This document shows positions 45,057 to 54,139 of a stretch of 64,000 bases of DNA, in pieces (position 1 is the first letter of the stretch; every line of letters begins with the position of its first letter). The notes beneath the pieces were generated by a model. The model was given only the letters and a program-made list of their open reading frames with translations, was not told the origin of the DNA and did no database searches. Source of the DNA: Snodgrassella alvi_G (GTDB lineage Bacteria > Pseudomonadota > Gammaproteobacteria > Burkholderiales > Neisseriaceae); assembly GCA_946478525.1 (NCBI GenBank), contig CAMLCH010000001.1, positions 1 to 64,000 on the forward strand. The letters run 5' to 3'. The position numbers and the translations under genes were made by a program.

Positions 45057-45704
45057 TTAAATGGCACGATCGTCATAGAGTGAAATATTCGTTAATTTAC
45101 TCATGGTGTTCAGGTAGTTTTGCACAGGTTCTGGCCAGTTGACGTTTTTAACAATGGTGAGGTTGCGCAATACGGGGAAAAGCAAAATATCCTCCATACT
45201 GAATTCACCTTGTGTGCCCTGAGCACTTTTGATAAGTGGTGCTAAGCTGAGCAGATCATTTTGCAGACGTTGAATGAGTTCCGCTGTGTTGCCGAGTAAT
45301 TGTTTAAAATCGCCAAATCGAGCAGATTTTTTGGCGACATAGTAGTCAATTGCTTGTTGGGTGGCAAATTCCGGCAGACCAATGCTGATGCAACGAGGTA
45401 CGGTAAGCTTATTGCGATATTCATCCACGGAATCTAACCATCGCTGTATTTGTGGTCGGATAGTTTGGTTTAATGGTGTGGTGCCAGAAAGCTGATCGAT
45501 ATAGTGTACGATATCTAAGCTTTCTCCCATCGCAGTATGATCATCTTTCACTAAGATGGGCACCATTTTCTGACCGATAAGTTGGTTCGGGGTCTCCTCA
45601 TCATCATTTAATAAATATTTCAATGTAACCGGAATTTTTTTAAAACCAAAAATCATTTCAGCGCGAACGCAGTAGGGACAATGATCATATATATATAATT
45701 GCAT
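45057..45704 (-). CDS. grxB: Glutaredoxin 2
   Basis: This 215-residue GST-fold glutaredoxin has the N-terminal thioredoxin-like domain with the active site CPYC (Cys9 and Cys12) and the glutathione-binding VPILV and ESLDIVHYID. An all-helical C-terminal domain follows (about 85-215). It reduces disulfides and glutathionylated proteins with GSH. It is divergent from gss, 365 bases apart, placing two glutathione-linked genes side by side. Confidence 0.93.
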   Translation of the reverse strand: MQLYIYDHCPYCVRAEMIFGFKKIPVTLKYLLNDDEETPNQLIGQKMVPILVKDDHTAMGESLDIVHYIDQLSGTTPLNQTIRPQIQRWLDSVDEYRNKLTVPRCISIGLPEFATQQAIDYYVAKKSARFGDFKQLLGNTAELIQRLQNDLLSLAPLIKSAQGTQGEFSMEDILLFPVLRNLTIVKNVNWPEPVQNYLNTMSKLTNISLYDDRAI

Positions 45705-46069
45705 GAGCTTACCTTTGGGTTGGTGTAATGAATATTTTAAGTTTATCAGGCGCTGGTCAATAAAAAATAAACAAATTTACCAAAATATTCATAATTTTTT
45801 TACGCTGACTAAAGAAGTTTTTATTATTATTTTGGTGAGATTATCTTCTTTTATAGCCAAGCAAAAAACAATTGAGTCTCAATCATACCAATTAAGATTA
45901 AATAAAGTAAATTCTAAATCTTGGCAATTCTGATTCAATGTCTAATTCTCACAGCTGGTGGTTAGTTTGATTTTTATGCCAATATTGTTTTACTTTTCAT
46001 TTACTAGAGCTTTGTTTTAAATGTGTTTATTATGCGTGTAAGTACTTCGCATGATAGGTTAACAGTAAT
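45705..46069. other. grxB-gss divergent intergenic region
   Basis: The region between the two divergent genes should hold both promoters. A 76-codon open frame (45703-45933) overlapping the grxB start has no family resemblance and poor composition, so it is not called. No operator could be identified. Confidence 0.4.
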
Positions 46070-47953
46070 ATGGAAGCAAAGGTTTGTGCGGGACAATGTG
46101 AACCCTTTGGTACGTTGCTGGGATTTGCACCCGGTGGGGTAGCGATTTATTCTGCTGATGAGACTCAAATCGATCGCTCGTTGTTTAAGGATGATGAGGC
46201 TTACCGCAGTTATGTTGGTCATGAATACATGGGCTACAAATGGCAATGTGTTGAGTTTGCCAGAAGGTTTTTGTATATCAATTACGGGTTGGTATTTACT
46301 GATGTCGGCATGGCATATGAAATTTTTGCATTACGTATTCTGCGACGGGTGGTTGACGAGGCTCTATTACCATTACACGCTTATGCGAATGGCAGTAAAA
46401 AGGCACCCCAAGCCGGAGCTCTGTTGATTTGGGATGAAGGCGGTATTTTTGAACATACCGGACATGTAGCCATTATTACAGAAGTACTGGCTGATAAGGT
46501 GCGAATTGTTGAGCAGAATCTGGTCGAGCACCGTTTACCCAGTGGACAACAATGGACGCGGGAACTACCGCTATCTGTCATTGAGGGTAACTATTTTTTA
46601 CAAGACATCTATGCGGAAACGACGATTTTAGGGTGGATGATACAGACTGATGATCCAACCTATAGTCTGCCGCAGCCACTCCTACCTGTGCAACTCCGGC
46701 CGATTCATGTCGCTTATTTACCACGGCATGGTCAATTTGACGGGCAATGGCTCAATGAAGAAAATCCGATAGAACATGCCTATATAGGTGCAAACGGTCA
46801 TCACGTCAGCAATAATAATGCCTACCGATATTTTACTATTTCGGCTAGTGCAGAGCAGGAGCTGATTATGGCGAGTAATGAATTGCACCTGATGTATATG
46901 CATGCAACTGATAAGGTTCTAAAAGATGATAGTTTGCTCAGCAATTTCAATGTACCCTCCATTTTATGGCCACGATTAAGGTTGTCTTGGCATAAACGCC
47001 GCTATCAGATGGTTACCGGCAGGCTGGATTTCTGCATGGATGAGAGAGGACTTAAGGTTTATGAATACAATGCTGACTCTGCATCTTGTCATACTGAAAG
47101 TGGGCTGATTTTACAGAAATGGGCTGATCAAGGTGGTTTGACTGTAGGGACCAATCCGGGTGCCGGTTTATTGGGCACCTTGATTGACTGCTGGAAACAC
47201 ACTGATGCCAATAATTTTGTCCATATCATGCAGGATCAGGATGCGGAAGAAAATTATCATGCCTTGTTTATGCAGGAAGCGTTAACCCGAGCGGGTTTTG
47301 ACAGCAAAATTCTATGTGGTCTAGGCGCATTACACTGGGATCAATATGGGCGACTGATTGATGATGACAATCGCGAAGTTAAATGTGTTTGGAAAACCTG
47401 GGCATGGGAAACGGTGCTGGAACAATTGCGTGCTGAAAGTGAGTCACCTATTGCCGGTCTGCCGGTAAGTACTGGTGATCCTGATAATCAAGTCCGATTA
47501 ATTGATGTGTTGCTGCGCCCAGAAATTCTGGTGTTTGAACCTCTATGGACGGTAATTACCAGTAATAAAGCTATTTTGCCGGTACTGTGGTCGATGTTTC
47601 CGCACCACCGTTATTTGCTGGATGCCTCTTTTGAATTAAATGAGCAATTGGTGCAGGAAGGTTATGCGGTGAAACCGATAGCCGGACGATGTGGACATAA
47701 TATTGAGCTAGTAAATTATCAGCAACAGGTATTAGACAGCACTCATGGTAAGTTTGCTCAACAGGAAAATATCTTTCAGCAACTATGGTGTTTGCCGAAA
47801 GTAGACAATCAATATGTGCAGGTATGTACATTTACTGTAGGCGGGCATTATGGTGGTGCCTGTCTGCGTTCAGATACTTCTAGGGTAATTAAAGGGGAAA
47901 GTGATATGCAGCCTTTACGAGTGGTAAATGATCAGGATTTTATGCACAGCTGA
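46070..47953 (+). CDS. gss: Bifunctional glutathionylspermidine synthetase/amidase
   Basis: This 627-residue protein aligns along its whole length with E. coli GspSA as I know it. The N-terminal CHAP-type amidase (about 1-200) has the catalytic Cys60 in YKWQCVEFARR and His132 in TGHVAIIT, and hydrolyses glutathionylspermidine. The C-terminal ATP-grasp synthetase (about 210-620, MDERGLKVYEYNADSASCHTE, KTWAWETV, KPIAGRCGHNIEL) joins glutathione and spermidine with ATP. The internal Met/Ala linker is preserved. It may buffer redox or polyamine state under anaerobic or low-energy conditions, as proposed for E. coli. Confidence 0.96.
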   Translation: MEAKVCAGQCEPFGTLLGFAPGGVAIYSADETQIDRSLFKDDEAYRSYVGHEYMGYKWQCVEFARRFLYINYGLVFTDVGMAYEIFALRILRRVVDEALLPLHAYANGSKKAPQAGALLIWDEGGIFEHTGHVAIITEVLADKVRIVEQNLVEHRLPSGQQWTRELPLSVIEGNYFLQDIYAETTILGWMIQTDDPTYSLPQPLLPVQLRPIHVAYLPRHGQFDGQWLNEENPIEHAYIGANGHHVSNNNAYRYFTISASAEQELIMASNELHLMYMHATDKVLKDDSLLSNFNVPSILWPRLRLSWHKRRYQMVTGRLDFCMDERGLKVYEYNADSASCHTESGLILQKWADQGGLTVGTNPGAGLLGTLIDCWKHTDANNFVHIMQDQDAEENYHALFMQEALTRAGFDSKILCGLGALHWDQYGRLIDDDNREVKCVWKTWAWETVLEQLRAESESPIAGLPVSTGDPDNQVRLIDVLLRPEILVFEPLWTVITSNKAILPVLWSMFPHHRYLLDASFELNEQLVQEGYAVKPIAGRCGHNIELVNYQQQVLDSTHGKFAQQENIFQQLWCLPKVDNQYVQVCTFTVGGHYGGACLRSDTSRVIKGESDMQPLRVVNDQDFMHS

Positions 47954-48156
47954 GTTAGTATTAGCCAAATATTTAGCAACTTGCCCTTGTTTAAGTTTGA
48001 ACTGGTAGAGAATATAGATACGGCATAAAAACTAAGTGTTGCCGATTGACACAATTTGGAATGATTGATTAAATAATATATGGTATTTCGGTTTAGACGT
48101 TACCAAAGTTAAGCTCTATGTTTTGCCTATGAAATGCAAAATAATGATATTGGTAG

Positions 48157-49395
48157 CTATTGTTTAATCAGAACTTGCTGTAAGAATTTGTGACAGGATA
48201 ATGCGGTTAGTAGAGCAAGCATTATCGGCATAATAATCTGTGGCGTAACATCGGTAATTTCCAGCACAAATACCATGGCTGTAATCGGCATTTTTTGCTG
48301 AACGGCCAGAAAAACAGTTGCGCCAACTATACAGGCGGCAACCACCGATATTTCCGGCAAAAAAATGTTCCAGATACTGGCTATGATCAGTGCCAACATG
48401 CTGCCTAACATCATGGAAGGGGTGATCATGCCACCATAGGCGCCACCTCGTGTTGCCAGTAATAAAGCCAGCCATTTACCTAGAAGTAGAGCTAGTGCAT
48501 AACGCCAAGTTATGGCATCGGCAAAACTTAGTTCATTTCCTGCTTTTCCGTTTCCTAGTATTTCAGGTAACCAGATGGATACGACGCCAATCATGGCAAA
48601 TGCGCTTACACTGATCACTATAAGGTTAGGATTTTTCCGGTCTTTGGGCTGACAAGCGGTTAATTGTCGTTGTAATATCCATGAACAGATAGCTATTATA
48701 GGTCCAAGTAGTACTGCCCACATCAAAAGAGTATGGTTAAGATGAAACTGCGGTAAATGATAGGTGGGTGTTGTGCCTAGGCCTAAACTTGCTAACCATG
48801 CTGCTGTAGTGCAACAAATCAAGGCGGCTAATACCGCTGTGCCACTAAAACTCAGGAGTAATGTTTCCAGTGCAAACAGTGTGCCAGCCAGTGGTACGTC
48901 AAATACTGCCGCCAGACCGGCAGCAGCAGTACAGGCCAGTAGGATGCTACGTTCATCATCAGTAATGTGCAGCCACCGTCCACATTGTTCTGCAAGTGCT
49001 GAACTGATTTCGCGCGGAGCACTTTCCCGTCCCAGTGGTGAGCCCATACCAACTGTTACTATCTGCAGTAAACCGTGCATGATTGTGGAAGACAAAGGCA
49101 GCGGTTTGGGGTCGTTACTGATTGCCTGTTTGATGTTGACCAATTTGGCAGCAAAGCGGTGTAGTAACCACCAGCCCAGTCCTGCTACCATGCCACAACA
49201 GAGTAATGCCAAAAGACGATGCATGCCAGTGGTTTGTTCCACCATGATGCGGAAAGTAATACCCTCAGTGCGGCTGATAGCATAAACTGTCTGTTGAATG
49301 AAATGCAGTAGGGTGATCAGAGTCATACCCACTACGCCAGCTATCAGTCCACCAATGAGTAGTAAGAAAAGAAGTTTAGGTGTCAGTTTGGGCAT
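48157..49395 (-). CDS. ClC-family chloride/anion transporter
   Basis: This membrane protein of about 412 residues has ten or more hydrophobic segments. It carries the ClC signatures: GMGSPLGRESAPREI (about 118-132), which corresponds to the GxxxP and GREGP regions and retains the gating Glu, and GGAYGGMITPSMMLG for the GGxFxP motif. The first motif has Met-Gly-Ser-Pro rather than the usual GSGIP, so ion selectivity may differ. ATG 49395 is chosen over TTG 49410. A crcB fluoride channel gene is 2.5 kb away, but that is not proof of a fluoride role. Confidence 0.88.
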   Translation of the reverse strand: MPKLTPKLLFLLLIGGLIAGVVGMTLITLLHFIQQTVYAISRTEGITFRIMVEQTTGMHRLLALLCCGMVAGLGWWLLHRFAAKLVNIKQAISNDPKPLPLSSTIMHGLLQIVTVGMGSPLGRESAPREISSALAEQCGRWLHITDDERSILLACTAAAGLAAVFDVPLAGTLFALETLLLSFSGTAVLAALICCTTAAWLASLGLGTTPTYHLPQFHLNHTLLMWAVLLGPIIAICSWILQRQLTACQPKDRKNPNLIVISVSAFAMIGVVSIWLPEILGNGKAGNELSFADAITWRYALALLLGKWLALLLATRGGAYGGMITPSMMLGSMLALIIASIWNIFLPEISVVAACIVGATVFLAVQQKMPITAMVFVLEITDVTPQIIMPIMLALLTALSCHKFLQQVLIKQ

Positions 49396-49543
49396 GATGT
49401 AGACAAACAAAAAATCAGATAAGGGTTTCTTTTACAATTATTATGGGTTTATTGTAATGGATAAACTTCGGTTTTCCGAATTTAATTACTACCTTGTGTT
49501 AAAATTAGCCCATTTTGTCAGGATTTTATAAGGATTCACATCT

Positions 49544-51172
49544 GTGATCAGTACCAATAATATTACGATGCAATTTGGCGCAAAGCCATTATTTGAAAAT
49601 GTGTCTGTGAAATTCGGTGGTGGCCATCGTTATGGTTTAATTGGTGCCAACGGATCAGGCAAATCTACATTTATGAAAATTCTGGGCGGAGATCTGGAAC
49701 CGACCAGTGGAGAAGTCGCTATTGATCAGGGCATGCGACTGGGTAAGTTACGTCAGGATCAGTTTGCTTATGAAGATATGCGGGTTCTGGATGTGGTGCT
49801 AATGGGGCATACAGAGATGTGGGCAGCAATGACTGAACGTGATGCCATCTATGCTAATCCAGACGCAACTGAAGATGATTACATGCATGCTGCTGAGCTG
49901 GAAGCTAAATTTGCTGAATATGACGGCTATACTGCCGAAGCTCGCGCAGCAGAGTTATTGGCTGGTGTGGGTATTGAAGAGCACCTGCATAATGCTAATA
50001 TGAGTGAGGTAGCTCCCGGTTTTAAATTACGGGTGTTACTGGCACAGGCATTATTTTCTAAACCAGATGTATTGTTGCTGGATGAACCAACTAATAATCT
50101 GGATATTAATACCATTCGCTGGCTGGAAGAGGTATTAAATAGTTATGAATCCACTATGATCATTATTTCCCATGATCGTCACTTTCTGAATGAAGTTTGT
50201 ACCTATATGGCCGATGTGGATTATGGTGGTATTACACTTTATCCGGGTAATTACGATGACTATATGTTGGCTTCCACTCAGGCACGGGAACGCACATTAA
50301 AAGACAATGCCAAGGCTAAAGAAAAGCTGCAGGAATTACAGGAGTTTGTGGCGCGCTTTTCTGCTAATAAATCTAAAGCACGTCAGGCAACCAGTCGTGC
50401 CAAGCTGGCGGATAAAATTAAGGCAGATATGGTGGAAGTTAAACCTTCCAGTCGTCAAAGCCCGTTTATTCGCTTTAATTATGATGATAAGAAAAAACTG
50501 CACCGACAGGCGCTAGAAGTGGATGGATTGTCTAAGCGATTTGACAAGCAGTTGTTCAAAAATCTCAGCTTTATGCTGGATGCTGGCGAACGGTTGGCTA
50601 TTATTGGCCCGAATGGTGCTGGTAAGTCTACATTATTAAAATTGCTCGCCGGTGCCTATAATGAATCTTACGCGGATGGAATTAAAGCAGATGCAGGTAC
50701 CATCAAATGGGCTGAAAAAGCTCAGGTTGGCTATTATCCGCAGGATCATGAAAACGATTTTGATACACCAGCAACTTTAACTGACTGGATGCGCCAATGG
50801 GGTAAAGAAGGTGATGATGAACAAGTGATCCGTGGAACATTGGGTCGTTTATTGTTCGGTAGCAACGAGGTTGGCAAAGAAGTACAGGTATTATCCGGCG
50901 GTGAAAAAGGGCGTATGTTATACGGCAAACTGATTTTGCAGGAACCCAATGTGCTGGTTATGGATGAGCCGACCAATCATATGGATATGGAAAGTATCGA
51001 AGCATTAAACATGGCGCTGGAAAAATATCCCGGCACATTAGTGTTTGTTTCACATGACCGACAATTTGTTTCAAGTTTAGCAACCCAGATTATTGAGCTG
51101 GATGGCGAAGGTGGTTTTGAATATTATCTTGGCGATTATGAAGGCTATCTGGCGAAAAAAGGTTTGGTTTAA
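49544..51172 (+). CDS. ybiT: ABC-F ATPase YbiT
   Basis: This 542-residue ABC-F protein has two ABC domains with Walker A GANGSGKST (about 37) and GPNGAGKST (about 358). Walker B is LLLDEPTNNLD and LVMDEPTNHMD, and a linker P-site region lies between (about 240-330). There are no membrane segments. ABC-F proteins bind the ribosomal E site and rescue stalled translation; the signature and length fit YbiT. The start is GTG with AAGGA 11 bases upstream. A terminator follows 10 bases after the stop. Confidence 0.94.
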   Translation: MISTNNITMQFGAKPLFENVSVKFGGGHRYGLIGANGSGKSTFMKILGGDLEPTSGEVAIDQGMRLGKLRQDQFAYEDMRVLDVVLMGHTEMWAAMTERDAIYANPDATEDDYMHAAELEAKFAEYDGYTAEARAAELLAGVGIEEHLHNANMSEVAPGFKLRVLLAQALFSKPDVLLLDEPTNNLDINTIRWLEEVLNSYESTMIIISHDRHFLNEVCTYMADVDYGGITLYPGNYDDYMLASTQARERTLKDNAKAKEKLQELQEFVARFSANKSKARQATSRAKLADKIKADMVEVKPSSRQSPFIRFNYDDKKKLHRQALEVDGLSKRFDKQLFKNLSFMLDAGERLAIIGPNGAGKSTLLKLLAGAYNESYADGIKADAGTIKWAEKAQVGYYPQDHENDFDTPATLTDWMRQWGKEGDDEQVIRGTLGRLLFGSNEVGKEVQVLSGGEKGRMLYGKLILQEPNVLVMDEPTNHMDMESIEALNMALEKYPGTLVFVSHDRQFVSSLATQIIELDGEGGFEYYLGDYEGYLAKKGLV

Positions 51173-51182
51173 TAAATGTTTC

Positions 51183-51211
51183 GACTGCCTGTGTTCAGGC
51201 AGTCTTTTTTT
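51183..51211 (+). terminator. Terminator of ybiT; DUS-like arms
   Basis: GACTGCCTG (51183-51191), loop TGTT and CAGGCAGTC (51196-51204) are followed by seven T. The TTCAGGCAG word in the 3' arm resembles a DNA uptake word. Confidence 0.93.
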
Positions 51212-51228
51212 AAAAGGGAGAATTGATA

Positions 51229-51774
51229 ATGGGTTCACAACAATGTGATGAAATTTCTTTAATTGATTGCAATGAAAAAGATCATGCCAACGCTATACTG
51301 GAGTTGTTTAATGATGCCATTGTCAATTCAACAGCTTTGTATGATTATCACCCTCGTGCACCGGAATTCATGCAAAAATGGTTTGCTGCCAAACGGGCGC
51401 ATCAGTGTCCGGTCATTGGGGCAGTAAATCAGCAAGGAACACTGCTGGCTTTTGCTTCATGGGGAGCATTTCGCGATTATCCGGCCAATAAATATACCAT
51501 CGAACATAGTGTATATGTGCGCAATGACTGTCGCCGGCAAGGTCTGGCAAAAAAATTGCTGCAAGAATTGATCATTCGTGCCCGTGCCGCTGATAAGCAT
51601 GTATTGGTAGGCGTGATTGATGCTGATAATAGTGGCAGTATTGCTTTGCATGAGCAGTTGGGCTTCACTCATGCTGGCACGCTGACACAAATTGGATTTA
51701 AGTTTGGGCACTGGCTAAATGCGGCCTTCTATCAGCTTATTCTGGATACACCAGCACAGCCACATGACGACTGA
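51229..51774 (+). CDS. GNAT acetyltransferase, phosphinothricin-acetyltransferase-like
   Basis: This 181-residue GNAT protein has the pattern of the Pat/YncA group: ILELFNDAIVNSTALYDYHPR near the N-terminus. Acetyl-CoA motif A is HSVYVRNDCRRQGLAKKLLQEL, and DADNSGSIALHEQLGFTHAGTL is near the C-terminus. Members acetylate small amines such as methionine sulfoximine or sulfone; the substrate here is inferred. ATG 51229 has GGGAG at ideal distance. A bidirectional terminator separates it from crcB. Confidence 0.88.
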   Translation: MGSQQCDEISLIDCNEKDHANAILELFNDAIVNSTALYDYHPRAPEFMQKWFAAKRAHQCPVIGAVNQQGTLLAFASWGAFRDYPANKYTIEHSVYVRNDCRRQGLAKKLLQELIIRARAADKHVLVGVIDADNSGSIALHEQLGFTHAGTLTQIGFKFGHWLNAAFYQLILDTPAQPHDD

Positions 51775-51800
51775 CTTATCAATCAAAAAAAGACTAAAAA

Positions 51801-51827
51801 GAACAGATATGATCTGTTCTTTTTTTT
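51801..51827. terminator. Bidirectional terminator between the GNAT gene and crcB
   Basis: GAACAGAT (51801-51808), loop ATG and ATCTGTTC (51812-51819) are flanked by A and T tracts, so the hairpin can end both converging transcripts. Confidence 0.9.
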
Positions 51828-51846
51828 ACTTCAGCAGGGAAATTGT

Positions 51847-52236
51847 TCATCTGTTTGATTTTAATAACCATTGCATACTGAGCATGCCCAGTATGGTTAA
51901 CACTATCGATCCACCCGTATGTAAAGCAATATGTGTGATTGCCGTACCCCATCGTTGTGAGTGCACTAATTGCACGGCTTCCAAAGAAAAAGTCGAAAAA
52001 GTGGTCAGTCCGCCGAGAAATCCGGTAATGATAAACAAGCGCCATTGAGGGGCGATATCAACATAATGTGTTAGTGCTATGGCAGCAATCCCAGCCAGAT
52101 ATGCCCCCAACCAGTTAGCAGTCAGTGTGCCGTAGGGTAAAGCTGGGTTGAGAGAATTCAGGTACAGACCAAGTAACCAACGTAATATCGCGCCTAGAGC
52201 TGCACCTATACCGATGGCTAATAAAGATAAAGGCAT
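51847..52236 (-). CDS. crcB: Fluoride channel CrcB/Fluc
   Basis: This 129-residue protein has four membrane helices. The Fluc motif GFLGGLTTFSTFS (about residues 72-84) contains the Na+/pore region, and NWLGAYLAG holds the conserved Asn. It exports fluoride down the gradient as an antiparallel dimer. It is convergent with the GNAT gene. No crcB (fluoride) riboswitch consensus was recognisable in the upstream 400 bases. Confidence 0.95.
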   Translation of the reverse strand: MPLSLLAIGIGAALGAILRWLLGLYLNSLNPALPYGTLTANWLGAYLAGIAAIALTHYVDIAPQWRLFIITGFLGGLTTFSTFSLEAVQLVHSQRWGTAITHIALHTGGSIVLTILGMLSMQWLLKSNR

Positions 52237-52677
52237 GATTAATCATTTTTCTTATTGCAAGGAATATATGCCTTGCCGGATAGTAAAATAAACTACTGAG
52301 TCAATATAATAAAAGAAAATGACTCAAACAGCTAATGCGATCATTAATCTGCTTGATTTAAGGGCTTCCATTATATTGCCATTCTGCTTATTAATGACGA
52401 AAACCAATATTTCACATAGCTCTCTTAGCATGTTTGTATGGCATTGATAATAAGCCAAAGGCAGAATCTGAACTCAATAAAAAAGCTCATTACTGTAATG
52501 GAAGATAAAGGGAGAAAAGGGGAATAATCATATTACCGATAGATTGATGAGGAAGTGACTATTGGGAAGAAGAAAAATTCAGTATTTGATTTTTTGGTAG
52601 GGAGTGAAAATTCTATATTGCCATAAACCCAGAAAATGACTACGCTAAGACTAATATCAAAAGAAAAGGTAGCAGCA
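52237..52677. other. Divergent intergenic region crcB / NUDIX
   Basis: This region must carry the crcB promoter (minus) and the NUDIX-gloB promoter (plus). It is AT-rich and no riboswitch, remnant gene or clear box was identified. Confidence 0.4.
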
Positions 52678-53223
52678 ATGGATTTAACCGAACACAAAAT
52701 CAGCAGTCACGAAGTGTATAACGGCTCTTTTCTGAATGTCGTGGAAGATACCGTAAGACTGCCAAATGGCAATGAAGCACAACGGATTGTGGTTAAACAT
52801 CCCGGTGCTGCGGCTGTATTGGCGATCACTGCTGAGCAAAAAGTGGTGCTGGTAAAACAATGGCGTTATCCGGTAGGGGAAGCTTTGCTGGAAATTCCGG
52901 CAGGTAAACTTGATGGTCAAAACGAAGACCCGGCACATGCAGCTTTACGCGAATTAGCGGAAGAAACACCTTATACCGCAGCTGAGGTCAAACTAATTCA
53001 CACCTTTTATACAGTACCTGGTTTTGGTGATGAGAAAATGTATTTGTATCTGGCTGAAAATGTGGAGCCCAATAGTACGTTAAGCGCTGATGAAGATGAA
53101 ATTCTGCAACCGGTTTTGCTCAGTAGTGCAGAAGTTCGCCATGCTTTGCAGAATAACCAGATTCATGATGGAAAAACCTTAGTTGCATTACAATACTGGT
53201 TGCTAAACTGTTGCAAAGATTGA
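52678..53223 (+). CDS. NUDIX hydrolase, ADP-ribose pyrophosphatase type
   Basis: This 181-residue NUDIX protein resembles NudF: LEIPAGKLDGQ leads into the Nudix box, which ends RELAEET. The box differs from the consensus by one extra residue before the first Glu and by Pro in place of the final Gly (EETPY). HTFYTVPGFGDEKMYLYLAE follows, as in ADP-ribose pyrophosphatases. ATG 52678 (MDLTEHKIS) with AAAGGTAG upstream is preferred over the open extension. It ends five bases before gloB. Confidence 0.88.
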   Translation: MDLTEHKISSHEVYNGSFLNVVEDTVRLPNGNEAQRIVVKHPGAAAVLAITAEQKVVLVKQWRYPVGEALLEIPAGKLDGQNEDPAHAALRELAEETPYTAAEVKLIHTFYTVPGFGDEKMYLYLAENVEPNSTLSADEDEILQPVLLSSAEVRHALQNNQIHDGKTLVALQYWLLNCCKD

Positions 53224-53228
53224 TAAAA

Positions 53229-53990
53229 ATGATAAATATTAAGCCTGTTTCGGCACTGACTGATAATTATATTTGGTTATTACAATACGATCAGCAGGCG
53301 GTAGTGATTGATCCGGGTGAAGCAGCCCCTGTTTTGGATTATTTAGCCACAAGGCAACTACAGCTTTCTTCGATCTGGTTGACACACACGCATGCTGATC
53401 ACATTGGTGGTGTTAGCGATCTAAAAAAAGCCTATCCTCAATGTCGTGTTTATGGAAATGACCATTGGGCAGGAGTAGACGAAGCAGTAAACGAAGGCAG
53501 TTTGTTGACCTGCGGGAATCAGAAAGTGAAAGTGTGGCACATTCCGGGACATACAACTGATCATCTGGCTTATTTACTTCAAGATTCTACTAATCCCATA
53601 CAGGTTTTTTGTGGTGATACTTTATTTAGTGCCGGATGTGGTCGGGTTTTTACCGGTACCATGGCGCATCTGTATGATAGCCTACAACGACTGGCGAGCT
53701 TGCCAGAAGATACCTTGTTTTATCCTGCTCATGAGCTTACCGCAGCTAATTTACACTTTGCGCAGGCAGTTGAACCACATAATCCAGATATTGAGCAGGC
53801 AATACAAAGAGCTAGTGTTATCCCAACTCTGCCAGTTTCATTGGCGCATGAACTGAGGGTAAATCCATTTTTACGTCTGAAACAGCCAGAGGTCATTGCT
53901 GCAGTGCTTGCTCAGGGCTTAACCGCAGAAGATGCAAAACAGCCATTAGCTGTATTTACCTGTTTACGGGAATGGAAAAATCGGTTTTGA
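53229..53990 (+). CDS. gloB: Hydroxyacylglutathione hydrolase (glyoxalase II)
   Basis: GloB hydrolyses S-lactoylglutathione to lactate and glutathione. The 253-residue metallo-beta-lactamase-fold protein has the binuclear metal motif THTHADHIGG (about residues 52-61) and HIPGHTTDHLAY. It also has FCGDTLFSAGCGRVFTGT with the bridging Asp and YPAHELT. The C-terminal glutathione-binding domain has the RVNPFLR motif. The gene is tightly spaced behind the NUDIX gene, suggesting an operon. Confidence 0.96.
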   Translation: MINIKPVSALTDNYIWLLQYDQQAVVIDPGEAAPVLDYLATRQLQLSSIWLTHTHADHIGGVSDLKKAYPQCRVYGNDHWAGVDEAVNEGSLLTCGNQKVKVWHIPGHTTDHLAYLLQDSTNPIQVFCGDTLFSAGCGRVFTGTMAHLYDSLQRLASLPEDTLFYPAHELTAANLHFAQAVEPHNPDIEQAIQRASVIPTLPVSLAHELRVNPFLRLKQPEVIAAVLAQGLTAEDAKQPLAVFTCLREWKNRF

Positions 53991-54139
53991 TTACCTTCGC
54001 TGCACAGATATGCTATCATTTCAAAAGCATAATAATTAAGAAAGAATGAGTTACAAACAGGTGTGTTGACTGTATCTTAGGTCATTGAAAGTGCTTAATA
54101 CTTTTGATTTAAACACTTACTAGCCTGTTGATTACAGTC

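Noticed and set aside
45703..45933. A 76-codon frame between grxB and gss
   Set aside because: No recognisable domain, Lys/Ile-rich random composition, start overlaps the grxB start; treated as intergenic.
48764..49285. A 173-codon plus-strand frame opposite the ClC gene
   Set aside because: Low-complexity translation rich in Ala, Ser and Pro, typical of the reverse strand of a membrane-protein gene.
52237..52636. Fluoride riboswitch upstream of crcB
   Set aside because: The conserved GGNGAUGG and downstream pseudoknot words of the crcB motif could not be found on the minus strand.
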